This document shows, piece after piece, positions 35,318 to 43,685 of a stretch of DNA of 45,425 nt. The stretch is from contig JADCFA010000017.1 of the NCBI GenBank assembly GCA_020249775.1, forward strand, positions 1 to 45,425. The letters are read 5' to 3'. Position 1 is the stretch's first letter; every line of letters starts with the position of its first letter. The notes under the pieces are model-generated. The model was not told the DNA's origin. It ran no database searches and worked only from the letters and a program-made list of their open reading frames with translations. Position numbers and translations under genes: made by a program. This DNA is from Roseomonas sp. GTDB lineage: Bacteria > Pseudomonadota > Alphaproteobacteria > Acetobacterales > Acetobacteraceae.

Positions 35318-35611
35318 TCAGGGCGCATAGCCCTCAACCAGCACCACTTGGCTTTCCGTTGTCTCAATCCGTAGTTTCAAGAGCGGCGCGTATTCCGGGC
35401 TGAAATAGAAGGCGCGGGCGGCTTCCAGGGACGGGAAAACCAGCACTACCATCCGGTTGAAGCCATCGGCATTTTCCAACCGCTCCATGCTGCCGCCGCG
35501 CACCGCATAGCGCCCGCCATATTGCGCGATCACGGCCGGGACGCCGGCGCGATAACGCTCAAAACCCTCCGGGTCGGTAACTTTGATGTTCGCGATCAGG
35601 TATCCAGGCAT
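35318..35611 (-). CDS. DUF1330 family protein
   Basis: 97-residue ferredoxin-like alpha/beta-barrel domain, probably a dimer. It starts MPGYLIANIKVTDPEGFERY, then VIAQYGGRYAVRGG, and the hallmark VVLVFPSLEAARAFYFSPEY (Phe-Pro-Ser with F-Y-x-S-P-E-Y). Function is unknown. The ATG at 35611 has GAAGGA upstream; the open frame continues further 5' but runs into the GST gene. It starts 11 bases after the GST stop. Confidence 0.88.
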   Translation of the reverse strand: MPGYLIANIKVTDPEGFERYRAGVPAVIAQYGGRYAVRGGSMERLENADGFNRMVVLVFPSLEAARAFYFSPEYAPLLKLRIETTESQVVLVEGYAP

Positions 35612-35622
35612 GGGGTTGTCCT

Positions 35623-36255
35623 TCAGGTGAGTGGCGGCGCCAACCAGCGCTGAAAGCCCGGCCTTTCGCCAAGCTTGGCATACCAGCGCGCCAGGGTGGG
35701 GAATTCCGGCATGCCACGCAAGCGCACTTCCGGGCCAAACCAGCGCCGCGCGTAACAGCCAAGCACGATATCGGCGATGGTCATGGTCTTCCCATCCAGA
35801 TACGGCCCGCCATGGCGCGCGATCCAGGCATCCAGGATGGCCCAGCATTCGCCGGCGGCCTGCGCGGCCGCTTCAATCTGCGCCATGTCGCGCTTTTCGG
35901 GTGGCGTGCGCACCAGCCCCCAGAACAGGTTGCGCTCAGCCGGGCCGAGCGTCGAAAGCTGCCAATCCATCCAGCGATCCGCCGAAGCGCGCGCCGCCGG
36001 GTCCGCCGGGTAAAGCAGGCTTTGGTATTTCATCGCCAGATAGCGCAGCACGCTATTCGATTCCCACAGCACGAAATCGCCATCTTCCAGGGTCGGCACA
36101 CGGCCATTCGGGTTCATGGCGCGGTAATCCGCATCATTCACCCGGCCATGTTCCATCCCGGCATCTACACGATCATAAGCCTGCCCGAGTTCATCGAGCA
36201 TCCAAAGCACCTTCTTCACGTTGATTGAATTAGTGCGGCCCCAAAGTTTTAGCAT
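35623..36255 (-). CDS. Glutathione S-transferase family protein
   Basis: Cytosolic GST of 210 residues. The thioredoxin-like N-terminal domain begins MLKLWGRTNSINVKKVLWML, with Ser/Asn candidates for the glutathione-activating residue, the cis-Pro in GRVPTLEDGDFVLWESNSVL and the E-S pair that binds the gamma-glutamyl group. The helical C-terminal domain contains MTIADIVLGCYARRW. I use the ATG at 36255, one base after the gshB stop; longer frames start inside gshB. It uses the product of the upstream gene, which supports an operon. Confidence 0.92.
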   Translation of the reverse strand: MLKLWGRTNSINVKKVLWMLDELGQAYDRVDAGMEHGRVNDADYRAMNPNGRVPTLEDGDFVLWESNSVLRYLAMKYQSLLYPADPAARASADRWMDWQLSTLGPAERNLFWGLVRTPPEKRDMAQIEAAAQAAGECWAILDAWIARHGGPYLDGKTMTIADIVLGCYARRWFGPEVRLRGMPEFPTLARWYAKLGERPGFQRWLAPPLT

Positions 36256-36256
36256 C

Positions 36257-37207
36257 TCAGCGCCTTTTCGCTTCAATCGCGTTCCAGATGGCGCGTTCCA
36301 GATAGACACCATCAAAGCGCGCCAATTCCTGCAAGCCGGTCGGGCTGGTGACGTTGATTTCGGTCAGATAACCGCCAATCACATCAATGCCAACAAAGAT
36401 CATACCGCGCGCCTTCAATTCCGGCCCGATGCGTGCGCAAATCTCGCGCTCACGTTCCGTCAGCTTGGTTGGTTCGGGGCGACCGCCAACATGCATATTG
36501 GACCGCGCTTCACCCGCCGCCGGCACACGATTAATGCCGCCCATGGCAACGCCATCCACCAGAATGATGCGCTTATCGCCTTCACGCACGGCGGGCAGGT
36601 ATTGCTGGATCATCAAGGGTTCGCGGGAGCGTTCCGTGAACAGCTCCACCAGCGCATTCATATTCGGATCATCGGCGCGGAGGTGAAACACGCCGGCGCC
36701 GCCATTGCCGAAAAGCGGCTTGATGATGATATCGCCATGTTCCGCCCGGAAAGCCGCGATGCGGCGGCGATCCGCCGTCACCAGCGTTGCCGGCATCAGA
36801 TCCGGGAAATGTGTGACAAACAGCTTTTCCGGCGCGTTGCGCACCTGCGCCGGGTCATTCACCACGAGCGTCTTGGGGTGGATATGTTCCAGAATATGGG
36901 TTGCCGTAATGTAGCCCATGTCAAAGGGCGGGTCCTGGCGCATCAGCACCACATCGGCATCGCGGCCTAGGTCCAGTTCGACCTCCGCCCCGAAGGTGAA
37001 ATGGTTGCCATATTCGCGCCTGAGCGTGATGGGCCGCGCCCAGGCAGTCACCCGCCCGCCGCGCAGCGCCAAATCCCGGACATGGTAATGCCAAAGCTTA
37101 TGGCCGCGGGCCTCTGCTTCCAGCATGAGGGCGAAGGTGGAATCGCCATCAATATTGATGGTCTCGATCGGGTCCATCTGGACGGCGACGCGCAGCGAAG
37201 TGGTCAT
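36257..37207 (-). CDS. gshB: Glutathione synthetase
   Basis: ATP-grasp ligase of 316 residues that joins gamma-glutamylcysteine and glycine. The prokaryotic GshB pattern is clear: [20 protein letters not shown] at the N-terminus, [35 protein letters not shown], the ATP-grasp loops [18 protein letters not shown] and [20 protein letters not shown], and the metal-binding [15 protein letters not shown]. It is the first gene of the minus-strand run and divergent by 192 bases from the sugar transporter operon. Confidence 0.97.
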   Translation of the reverse strand: MTTSLRVAVQMDPIETINIDGDSTFALMLEAEARGHKLWHYHVRDLALRGGRVTAWARPITLRREYGNHFTFGAEVELDLGRDADVVLMRQDPPFDMGYITATHILEHIHPKTLVVNDPAQVRNAPEKLFVTHFPDLMPATLVTADRRRIAAFRAEHGDIIIKPLFGNGGAGVFHLRADDPNMNALVELFTERSREPLMIQQYLPAVREGDKRIILVDGVAMGGINRVPAAGEARSNMHVGGRPEPTKLTEREREICARIGPELKARGMIFVGIDVIGGYLTEINVTSPTGLQELARFDGVYLERAIWNAIEAKRR

Positions 37208-37399
37208 GCCATTGATCCTGGTTTTGGCCTCTCTCGGGGTTTGAAGCCGAGTTTGGGCCGCCGCGCCAGCCCGGGGCGGCCGGAGGGTTCATGAAACTGG
37301 TTGCAAAGGTCTCAATTCCTTGCCTAACCTACCCCAAGTGTTAACCGGGCCCAGGTCCGGGGGGCAGCAAACAATGAATAACGGAGGAGGATTCGAATT

Positions 37400-38755
37400 A
37401 TGACCGAAATCAAAAGGCGCACCCTGTTGCGCTCAGGGGCCGGGGTGGCGGCGGCGGGCATTCTTTCCGCCCCGATGGTCCATGCCCAAGGCACGGGCGG
37501 GACGCTCCGTTGCGGCTTCTGGGACCATTGGGTGCCCAACGGCAATGTGATCATGCGCCAGCTTTGCGCTGAATGGGGCCAGGCCAATCGCGTTGATGTG
37601 CAGATGGATACCGTAACATCCAACGGCAACCAGATCCTGCTGACGATCAATGCCCAGGCGCAGTCGCGCACCGGCTATGATCTGATGTCCTTCCCCGCCT
37701 GGGAGCCGAGCAACCACCAGCGCATGCTTGAGCCGGTGGATGATGTCATGCGCAACCTGACCCAGAAATACGGCGCCGTGACCCCGGCGGCCGAATATCT
37801 GGGCAAGCCCGCCGGCACTTGGGTGGCCATCCCCGCGGTCGCCGGCACGCAGTTGAAGCCCGCTTGCGTCCGTTTTGACCTGATGCAGCAGCATGCCGGC
37901 ATTGATATCCGCGCCATGTGGCCGGCACAAAACGCGGCTGGCCCGACCGCCGACCAATGGAATTGGGAAACCTTCGCCCGTGCTGCCGAAGCCTGCCACC
38001 GGGCCGGCTTCTCCTTCGGCCTGCCCATGGGCAGCTTTACCGATGCGGTGGATTGGGTGGGTGCGCTTTTCGAATCCTACGGCGCTTTCCTGATGGACGC
38101 ACGGGGCACAATCACGGTCCGCAACAATGCCAAGCTGCGTGCGGCGGTGGAAATGTGCGCCCGGATCAGCCGCTTCCTGCCCAATGATGTCTGGGCCTGG
38201 GATGATGGCGGCAATAACCGCGCGCTGATTTCCGGCCGTTCGGCGCTGATCTTCAACCCACCATCCGCCTGGGCGGTGGCAAAGCGTGATGCGCCGCAGG
38301 TCGCGGAAAATTGCTGGACGGTGCCTATGCCCTCCGGGCCAGAAGGGCGCTTCGCGGCCTATCTGCCCTATTTCTGGGGTATTTGGAATTTCAGCCGCAG
38401 CAAGGGCGCGGCCAAGGCCTTCCTGGAATGGCTGTCTGATCGTGCGCAGGCGGAACGCCAGACCAATGGTTCCAATGGCTATGATATCCCGCCCTTCTCC
38501 AGCATGGCGGACTTCAAGGTTTGGGAAACCGAAGGTCCGCCGGTGGGTTCGGTCTACAACTATCCGTTGCGAGCGCATCACAATGCGAAGACCTCCATCG
38601 CCATGGCGCCCGCGCCGGCAGCGATGGCGGTGCAAATGTATAATCAGGGTCTGAACACGAAGCTCATTGCCCGTATCGTGCAGGGCGGTGAATCCGTGGA
38701 TCAGGCGCTCACCTGGGTGGAGCGCGAGCTCAATACCATCCGCCGCGGCGGCTGA
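37400..38755 (+). CDS. ABC transporter substrate-binding protein (extracellular family 1, carbohydrate type) with Tat signal
   Basis: Periplasmic receptor of the importer encoded at 37400-41782. The 451 residues begin MTEIKRRTLLRSGAGVAAAG, a twin-arginine leader (RRTLL) with hydrophobic core and cleavage near VHAQ. The mature protein has the two-lobed family 1 features, for example LMSFPAWEPSNHQRMLEPVD and a late AKAFLEWLSDRAQAERQ. A very strong ribosome site (GGAGGAGG, 37383-37390) precedes the ATG, and a 10-bp hairpin follows the stop, both fitting high expression of the binding protein. The ligand is not predictable; family 1 receptors bind mono- or oligosaccharides and polyols. Confidence 0.9.
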   Translation: MTEIKRRTLLRSGAGVAAAGILSAPMVHAQGTGGTLRCGFWDHWVPNGNVIMRQLCAEWGQANRVDVQMDTVTSNGNQILLTINAQAQSRTGYDLMSFPAWEPSNHQRMLEPVDDVMRNLTQKYGAVTPAAEYLGKPAGTWVAIPAVAGTQLKPACVRFDLMQQHAGIDIRAMWPAQNAAGPTADQWNWETFARAAEACHRAGFSFGLPMGSFTDAVDWVGALFESYGAFLMDARGTITVRNNAKLRAAVEMCARISRFLPNDVWAWDDGGNNRALISGRSALIFNPPSAWAVAKRDAPQVAENCWTVPMPSGPEGRFAAYLPYFWGIWNFSRSKGAAKAFLEWLSDRAQAERQTNGSNGYDIPPFSSMADFKVWETEGPPVGSVYNYPLRAHHNAKTSIAMAPAPAAMAVQMYNQGLNTKLIARIVQGGESVDQALTWVERELNTIRRGG

Positions 38756-38763
38756 CCGCGCAT

Positions 38764-38788
38764 GACGGGCGGCCCCGCGCCGCCCGTC
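38764..38788 (+). promoter_or_regulatory. Intercistronic hairpin between binding protein and permease genes
   Basis: Ten-bp stem GACGGGCGGC (38764-38773) and GCCGCCCGTC (38779-38788) with a five-base loop, followed by TTTCATTT, in the 58-base gap before the permease gene. The position suits partial termination or protection of the upstream mRNA 3' end. Confidence 0.65.
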
Positions 38789-38813
38789 TTTCATTTCAGG
38801 AAAGGTTCAGACC

Positions 38814-39776
38814 ATGGCCGCTGACGCCAGCACGGCGCCAATCATGCCTTCTGCGCCCGGATCGGGGCGTGCTTCAAGCCTGCAACGCGTGGCGCGGCGG
38901 CGTTCGACCATTGCCGTGCTGATGACCATGCCACTGCTGGTGGTGATCATCGGCCTGGTTGCCTATCCGGCGGCTTACGGGATTTACCTTTCCACACTCA
39001 ATCGCCGCATGACCGGCTTTATGGAAGCCGAATGGCTGCCACACGGCCTTGGCAATTTCGAGATTTTGTTCGAAAGCGAAACCTTCTGGGCGGTTGCCTG
39101 GCAATCCTGCATTTTTGCCATTACCGCGGTGATTCTGAAGGCGCTGATCGGCTTTTGGCTCGCGCACATGCTGCACCACATCCCAAGCAAGGGGCAGCGG
39201 AAATGGCGCGGCATGTTGCTGGTGCCTTGGGTCATTCCGCCAGCGCTTTCCACGCTTGGCTGGTGGTGGATGTTTGACCCCGCCTATTCGTCCATCAATT
39301 GGCTTTTTGATGTTGTTGGTATTCCTGCTGTACCCTGGCTTGGCGAGAAATGGTGGGCGCGGCTTTCCATCATCATTGTCAATGTCTGGTATGGCGCGCC
39401 CTTTTTCATGATCATGTATCTGGCCGCACTCAAATCCGTGCCGGAACAGCTTTATGAGGCTGCGGCGATTGACGGCGCCACAAGCTGGCAGCGGCTCCGC
39501 TATGTGACCCTTCCGATGATGGCGAATATCATTTCCATCACCGTGCTATTCAGCCTGATCGTCACCTTCGCCAATTACGATATTGTGCGCGTGCTGACGA
39601 ATGGCGGGCCGCGTGATCTGACGCATGTCTTTGCGTCCTACGCATTCCAGGTTGGGATCCTTTCCGGCAATATCCCGCGCGGCGCCGCGGTAAGCCTGTT
39701 CATGTTCCCGATCCTTGCCATTTGCGCCTTCTTCGTGCTGCGTGGCGTCACCCGTCGCAATAAGGAGCAGATGTAA
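38814..39776 (+). CDS. Sugar ABC transporter permease (MalF-type)
   Basis: Inner-membrane permease of 320 residues with six main hydrophobic segments after a 35-residue polar N-terminus. The EAA loop that contacts the ATPase reads LYEAAAIDGATSWQRLRYVT (near residue 220), a good match to EAA-x3-G. It works with the second permease and the MsmK/UgpC-type ATPase. The TAA stop shares one base with the ATG of the next gene (TAATG), indicating coupled translation. Confidence 0.92.
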   Translation: MAADASTAPIMPSAPGSGRASSLQRVARRRSTIAVLMTMPLLVVIIGLVAYPAAYGIYLSTLNRRMTGFMEAEWLPHGLGNFEILFESETFWAVAWQSCIFAITAVILKALIGFWLAHMLHHIPSKGQRKWRGMLLVPWVIPPALSTLGWWWMFDPAYSSINWLFDVVGIPAVPWLGEKWWARLSIIIVNVWYGAPFFMIMYLAALKSVPEQLYEAAAIDGATSWQRLRYVTLPMMANIISITVLFSLIVTFANYDIVRVLTNGGPRDLTHVFASYAFQVGILSGNIPRGAAVSLFMFPILAICAFFVLRGVTRRNKEQM

Positions 39777-40675
39777 TGTCAGCAACCGTTGCAGCCAATC
39801 GCGATATGCCGAGTGTTTACGGCAAGGCGGGCTCGCTCCGCTCGGAACGGCGCTGGGCGCTGATCTGGGCTTATATTTCGCTGATCATCTCAGCGATCAT
39901 CCTGCTGACGCCGCCGGTCTATATGCTGATCACCAGCCTTAAGACCAGCGCCGAGATTGCCGATCAAAAGGGTAATCCCTGGATCGTCCGCAATCCCACG
40001 CTGGAGAATTACTGGGAACTGATCACCAATTCGCTGTTCCAGGGCTTCTTCATCAATAGCGTGATCGTGACCGTTGTGGTTGTGGCCGTGACGATGGTGA
40101 TTTCCATCCTGGCGGCCTTCGCGCTGGCGCGCATGCGCTTCTGGGGCAGCCAGGTTTTGGCGACCGGCGTGTTCCTGACCTATCTGGTGCCGGATACGCT
40201 GCTGTTCATTCCGCTTTATCAGATTGTCGGCGGGCTTGGCCTGCTCAATTCCATCTGGGGCTTGGTGCTGGTCTATCCGACGCTGACGGTGCCCTTCTGC
40301 ACCTGGATCATGATTGGCTATTTCGCCTCCATCCCCAAAGAATTGGATGAGGCTGCGCTGATTGATGGCGCCACCTGGCCGCAAATGCTGCTCAAGATCT
40401 TCGTGCCCGTGGCGCTGCCTGGCATTATCGCGGCCACGATCTTCGCCTTCACGGTTTCCTGGGCGGCCTTTGTCTATCCAACCGCCTTCATCACCACGCC
40501 GGATCAGATGCCGCTCACCATCGGCGTTGTGTCGCAGCTGGTACGCGGGGATGTTTTCATCTGGGGACAGATCACCGCAGGCGCCTTGTTGGCCGCGCTA
40601 CCACCGGTGATCGTCTATGCCTTCCTCATGGATTATTACATCGCTGGCCTGACCGCCGGCGCCACCAAGGGTTGA
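39776..40675 (+). CDS. Sugar ABC transporter permease (MalG-type)
   Basis: Second permease, 299 residues, six hydrophobic segments, starting after a basic N-terminal stretch (LRSERRWALIWAYISLIISA). The EAA loop is LDEAALIDGATWPQMLLKIF near residue 195. NPTLENYWELITNSLFQGFF is the typical periplasmic segment after helix 1 in this subfamily. It ends 6 bases before the ATPase gene. Confidence 0.92.
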   Translation: MSATVAANRDMPSVYGKAGSLRSERRWALIWAYISLIISAIILLTPPVYMLITSLKTSAEIADQKGNPWIVRNPTLENYWELITNSLFQGFFINSVIVTVVVVAVTMVISILAAFALARMRFWGSQVLATGVFLTYLVPDTLLFIPLYQIVGGLGLLNSIWGLVLVYPTLTVPFCTWIMIGYFASIPKELDEAALIDGATWPQMLLKIFVPVALPGIIAATIFAFTVSWAAFVYPTAFITTPDQMPLTIGVVSQLVRGDVFIWGQITAGALLAALPPVIVYAFLMDYYIAGLTAGATKG

Positions 40676-40681
40676 TCGAAC

Positions 40682-41782
40682 ATGGCTCAGGTATCGCTTC
40701 GCAAAATCGTAAAGGCCTATGAAGGCGGCGTCCAAGCCGTAAAGGGCATTGACCTTGAGATCGACGATCATGAATTCGTGGTACTCGTCGGGCCTTCGGG
40801 CTGCGGCAAATCCACCACGCTCCGCATGATTGCGGGGCTGGAGGAAATCACCTCAGGCGATATCGCCATTGGCGGCACGGTGGTGAATGACATTCCGCCG
40901 CGCGACCGCGACATCGCCATGGTGTTTCAGAATTACGCGCTTTATCCGCATATGAGTGTGTACGACAATATGGCCTTCGGCCTGATGCTGCGGAAATTCC
41001 CCAAGGCCGAGATTGATCGCCGCGTGAAGGAAGCCGCGCGCATTCTGGACATCACACCACTTCTGGACCGCAAGCCCAAGGCGCTTTCCGGTGGTCAGCG
41101 CCAGCGTGTGGCGATGGGCCGGGCCATTGTGCGCGACCCCAAGGTGTTCCTATTCGATGAACCGCTTTCCAACCTTGATGCCAAGCTGCGCGTACAAATG
41201 CGCACCGAAATCAAGAAGGTGCATCAGACGGTGAATACCACCACGGTCTATGTGACGCATGACCAGGTGGAAGCCATGACGCTGGCAGACCGCGTGGTGG
41301 TGATGAATCACGGTATTATCGAACAGGTCGGGCCGCCGCAGGAACTGTATCACAATCCGGCAACGAAATTCGTGGCGGGCTTCATCGGCAGCCCGGCGAT
41401 GAATTTCATTCCGGCCAAGTTGGAACAGGCATCTGGCGCGCTGCGCCTGCATTTGCCGCAGGGCATTGTGTTGGATGTGCCGGCAGCACGCACCGCGCGC
41501 TATCAGCCCCATGCCGGAAAGGATGTGCTGTTCGGCATCCGCCCGGAACATCTGACAGATGACAAACCCACGGATAAATCAAATACCGCGCCCATCACGC
41601 TGAAGCCGGAAGTTATCGAACCGATGGGCATGGAAACCCTGGTGCATTTCAAGCTTGACGGGACCGAGGTTTCCGCCCGGCTTGATCCCGCAACGCCGGC
41701 CGCCGTTGGCGCTCCGCTGTCCTTGATCGCGCATATGGACCAGATGCATGTGATTGATCCCACCTCTGATAAGGTTCTGTGA
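40682..41782 (+). CDS. Sugar ABC transporter ATP-binding protein (UgpC/MsmK/MalK family)
   Basis: 366-residue ATPase. Walker A is [16 protein letters not shown] (about 38-53), followed by the Q-loop [13 protein letters not shown], signature [15 protein letters not shown], Walker [17 protein letters not shown] and H-loop [19 protein letters not shown]-terminal TOBE/regulatory region starts near [12 protein letters not shown] and contains LFGIRPEHL. ATPases of this type can serve several importers. The stop TGA overlaps the ATG of the SDR gene (GTGATGA), linking transport and dehydrogenase expression. Confidence 0.94.
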   Translation: MAQVSLRKIVKAYEGGVQAVKGIDLEIDDHEFVVLVGPSGCGKSTTLRMIAGLEEITSGDIAIGGTVVNDIPPRDRDIAMVFQNYALYPHMSVYDNMAFGLMLRKFPKAEIDRRVKEAARILDITPLLDRKPKALSGGQRQRVAMGRAIVRDPKVFLFDEPLSNLDAKLRVQMRTEIKKVHQTVNTTTVYVTHDQVEAMTLADRVVVMNHGIIEQVGPPQELYHNPATKFVAGFIGSPAMNFIPAKLEQASGALRLHLPQGIVLDVPAARTARYQPHAGKDVLFGIRPEHLTDDKPTDKSNTAPITLKPEVIEPMGMETLVHFKLDGTEVSARLDPATPAAVGAPLSLIAHMDQMHVIDPTSDKVL

Positions 41783-42540
41783 TGAAACGCCTTGAAGGAA
41801 AAACCGCCTGGGTCACCGGGGCGGGTAGCGGCATTGGCCGCGCGATTGCCATTTCATTCGCGGCAGAAGGCGCGAAGGTTGCGCTGACTGGTCGGCGTGT
41901 CGCACCGCTTGAAGAAACCGCGAAGATGATCGGCAGCGGTGCCGTGATTGTGCCGGCTGACCTGACCGATGAAAAACAGGTCGCCGCCGCGCTTGCCAAG
42001 GTTGAATCCACCATCGGCGGGCCGGATATTCTGGTGAATAATGCGGGCGTCAATCTGCCCAAGCGCTATTTGCATCAATTGACGCCAGAGGCCATTCGCA
42101 GCCTGGTGGATGGCAATCTGACCGCGCCCTTCTTCACCTCGGTCGCGGTGCTGCCGGGCATGAGGAAGCGCGGCGGCGGGCATATCATCCAGATCGCCTC
42201 CATGGCGGGGAAGAATATCTCCTTCCTGTCAGGCCCAGGCTATACGGCGGCGAAGCATGGCTTTGTGGCGCTTTCGCAAAGCATCAATCAGGAAAACGGC
42301 ATTCATAACATCCGCTCCTGCTGCATCTGCCCCGGTGAAGTGGCGACCGATATTCTGAAGAACCGGCCTGAACCCGTGCCGCAGGAAGATATTGAACGCC
42401 TGTTGCAGCCGGAAGACCTCGCGGCCATGGCGCTGTTTGTCGCGACAATGCCAGCGCGGGCCAATATCACCGAAATGCTGGTGACGCCCACCTATATGCG
42501 GCTGCTTGCGCCTCAGGCGAAGAAGATCGCCGCCATGTAA
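41782..42540 (+). CDS. Short-chain dehydrogenase/reductase linked to the sugar transporter
   Basis: Classical SDR of 252 residues: TGAGSGIGRAIAISFA for cofactor binding, LVNNAGVNL, a Ser in IQIASMAGKN and the catalytic Tyr-x3-Lys in YTAAKHGFVALSQS. Substrate unknown; its place in the operon suggests oxidation of the imported sugar, polyol or hydroxyacid. I use the ATG at 41782 overlapping the ATPase stop; the adjacent GTG at 41779 would add one residue. Confidence 0.9.
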   Translation: MKRLEGKTAWVTGAGSGIGRAIAISFAAEGAKVALTGRRVAPLEETAKMIGSGAVIVPADLTDEKQVAAALAKVESTIGGPDILVNNAGVNLPKRYLHQLTPEAIRSLVDGNLTAPFFTSVAVLPGMRKRGGGHIIQIASMAGKNISFLSGPGYTAAKHGFVALSQSINQENGIHNIRSCCICPGEVATDILKNRPEPVPQEDIERLLQPEDLAAMALFVATMPARANITEMLVTPTYMRLLAPQAKKIAAM

Positions 42541-42596
42541 TCGCGTCGCGCCAGCCTTTGCTGTCGGCGCGCTTTTCCTTTTGCGGAGTTCCTTTC

Positions 42597-43685
42597 ATGG
42601 GCAGCACCCCTTACGTAATGGTCAAGGCCGATGCGCTTGATGCGCTGGTCGCGAATGTGTTTCAGGCCGCCGGCTGTGATGGCCCCGAAAGCCAGCGCAT
42701 CAGCCGCCATTTGGTGGATGCGAATTTGGCCGGGCATGACAGCCACGGCGTGGTGCGCGTGCCGCGTTACGTGGAATGGCTGGAAGCGGGCTATGTGCTG
42801 AAGGGCCAGACCGCCGATGTGGTGACGGATGGCGGCGCCTTCGCCGTCATTGATGGCAAATGGGGTTTTGGCCAGACCGTGGCCCCCCAAGCAGTTGCCT
42901 TCGGCATCAAGCGCGCGATGGAAAATGGTGTTTGCATCACGGCGCTGCGCAATGCCGGGCATATCGGCCGTGTTGGTGCCTATGCCGAACAGGCGATGGA
43001 AGCCGGGCTGATTTCGATCCATTTCGTCAATGTGGCGGGTTCGATCCTGGTGGCCCCCTTTGGCGGCGTGGAGCGGCGCTTTTCGACCAATCCGGTTTCC
43101 ATCGGTGTGCCGCTGCCGGGCCGGCCGATCCTGCTGGATTTCGCGACATCGCTTGTTGCGGAAGGCAAGGTGCTGGTGGCGTCATCGGGCGGCAAGGCGC
43201 TGCCGGAAGGCGCGCTGATTGAAGCCGATGGCAGGCTTTCGACCGACCCTCACACGCTCTACGGCCCTTATGAGGCTGTCGGCCCGCGTGATGTTTCCAA
43301 AGGCACCGGTGCCATTCGCGCCTTTGGTGAACATAAGGGCTCGGGCCTCGCCTTTATGTGCGAAATGCTGGCCGGCTGCCTGACCGCAGGCGGCACCAGC
43401 GGCCCGGTTTCTGAGCGCACGCGCATCGCCAATGGCATGCTTTCCATTTTCATTTCGCCCAAGCATTTCGGCACCCAGGCGGAATTCGAACGCATGGGTG
43501 TGGTTTATGCGGATTGGGTTTCGCAAACCCGCCCGGCTGATCCGGCGGCGCCCGTATTGCTGCCCGGTGAGCCGGAAGCGACGCGCCGCGCGGAACGCCT
43601 CGCTGATGGGGTGCCGCTGCCGCCCGATACCTGGGCGAATATCATCGGCACGGCGAAGCGGCTTGGGGTGAATAGCGCGATCTAG
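42597..43685 (+). CDS. Ldh family oxidoreductase (malate/L-lactate/ureidoglycolate dehydrogenase fold)
   Basis: NAD(P)-dependent 2-hydroxyacid dehydrogenase of 362 residues with the unusual Ldh2 fold. Landmarks are AGHDSHGVVRVPRYVEWLEA near residue 40, ALRNAGHIGRVGAYAEQAME, PFGGVERRFSTNPVSIGVPL and GEHKGSGLAFMCEMLAGCLT. Members oxidise malate, lactate, sulfolactate or related acids. The ATG at 42597 is preceded by GCGGAG. It is the last gene of the transporter operon; its TAG lies within a CTAG that also forms the stop of the convergent gene. Confidence 0.92.
   Translation: MGSTPYVMVKADALDALVANVFQAAGCDGPESQRISRHLVDANLAGHDSHGVVRVPRYVEWLEAGYVLKGQTADVVTDGGAFAVIDGKWGFGQTVAPQAVAFGIKRAMENGVCITALRNAGHIGRVGAYAEQAMEAGLISIHFVNVAGSILVAPFGGVERRFSTNPVSIGVPLPGRPILLDFATSLVAEGKVLVASSGGKALPEGALIEADGRLSTDPHTLYGPYEAVGPRDVSKGTGAIRAFGEHKGSGLAFMCEMLAGCLTAGGTSGPVSERTRIANGMLSIFISPKHFGTQAEFERMGVVYADWVSQTRPADPAAPVLLPGEPEATRRAERLADGVPLPPDTWANIIGTAKRLGVNSAI

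Noticed and set aside
37433-38794. 453-codon minus-strand frame opposite the receptor gene
   Set aside because: Antisense shadow of a clear binding-protein gene with Tat leader and strong ribosome site.
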